From a virus, in IMG/VR virus record IMGVR_UViG_3300045049_000090, positions 1-37,905 of that record: a stretch of DNA of 37,905 nucleotides. One strand, written 5' to 3'. The position numbers and the translations under genes are program-made. The notes under the pieces are model-generated. The model was not told where the DNA came from and searched no databases. It saw only the letters and a program-made list of their open reading frames with translations. This document shows, piece by piece, positions 37,698 through 37,905 of this stretch (its first letter is position 1; each line of letters starts with the position of its first letter).

Positions 37698-37905
37698 TTA
37701 TGCCGATACCTCTATAAGACGACGAAGAACATCGCAGGGATTGAAATGCTTCCATGCTTGATCTTTGGCGTAGGCGGCGTCGGCGTAGGCGGCGTAGGCG
37801 GCGTAGGCGGCGGCGTCGGCGGCGGCGTCGGCGGCGTAGGCGGCGGCGGCGGCGGCGTAGGCGGCGGCGTCGGCGGCGTAGGCGGCGGCGTCGGCGGCGG
37901 CGGCG
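37698..37905 (-). CDS. Ala/Tyr/Asp-repeat phage protein, C-terminal part (continued from base 1)
   Basis: This is the distal part of the gene that starts at 542. After the Ala/Tyr/Asp codon tract (down to 37767) comes a short unique C-terminus, KDQAWKHFNPCDVLRRLIEV followed by SA and a TAA at 37698-37700. The frame agrees with the first part modulo 3 across the join of the window ends. The N4 gp49-family gene begins 45 nt downstream. Function unknown; the C-terminal amphipathic stretch resembles the tail of other repeat proteins of this kind. Confidence 0.75.
   Translation of the reverse strand, partial: AAAADAAAYAADAAAYAAAAAAYAADAAADAAAYAAYAAYADAAYAKDQAWKHFNPCDVLRRLIEVSA
37767..37905. repeat. 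GGC/GTA/GTC trinucleotide-register repeat, right part
   Basis: Right half of the tract that continues at base 1. Unit changes occur only in whole triplets, so length variation would change residue number without breaking the frame. Confidence 0.9.

Overview
The window looks like a complete, circular (or circularly permuted) genome of a temperate podovirus with a P22-like head and tail and a lambda-like early region. The protein families and base composition suggest a Burkholderia-type betaproteobacterial host; that host call is an inference. The two window ends lie inside one Ala/Tyr/Asp codon repeat. Joining base 37905 to base 1 restores a single minus-strand reading frame of 249 codons, so the ends are an arbitrary cut.

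Layout. The immunity region (3.0-4.4 kb) holds a Cro-like gene (minus strand) diverging from a CI-like gene (plus strand) that appears to be read from a leaderless mRNA. The CI transcript also carries two small genes, one a lipoprotein, and ends at a strong terminator. Near-identical early promoters with shared operator-like dyads flank the region. The minus-strand early operon runs cro, a CII-position HTH gene, O/DnaT-like and P-like replication genes, ninG and the Ala/Tyr repeat gene. It then crosses the window ends to an N4 gp49-family gene and a possible late regulator. The plus-strand early operon (4.4-15.7 kb) carries many small accessory genes, a pentapeptide-repeat protein, the Red recombination set (Bet, YqaJ-type exonuclease, NinB), an HNH-AP2 endonuclease, a DUF4224 protein and a tyrosine integrase. 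It ends at an attP containing the 3' end of a tRNA-Ser gene.

The late block (minus strand, about 36.7 down to 16.0 kb) encodes small proteins, an HNH nuclease, a tRNA, terminase, portal, scaffold, coat, tail factors, ejection proteins, tailspike, holin(s), endolysin and spanins.

The most striking observation concerns translation starts. Ten late virion genes (large terminase, portal, coat, gp4-like factor, two small virion-type proteins, three ejection-type proteins and the tailspike) have no ATG, GTG or TTG where the reading frame, Shine-Dalgarno spacing and family N-terminus place the start. Each has AGG there. Upstream of all ten, in the same operon, lies a 75-nt tRNA whose anticodon is CCU, complementary to AGG. 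Its acceptor stem has the C1-A72 mismatch and the CGCGGG/CCCGCAACCA ends of bacterial initiator tRNA. I infer a phage-encoded altered initiator tRNA that reads AGG as the start codon for virion genes, a translational late switch. Early, lysis and several late genes keep ATG or GTG.
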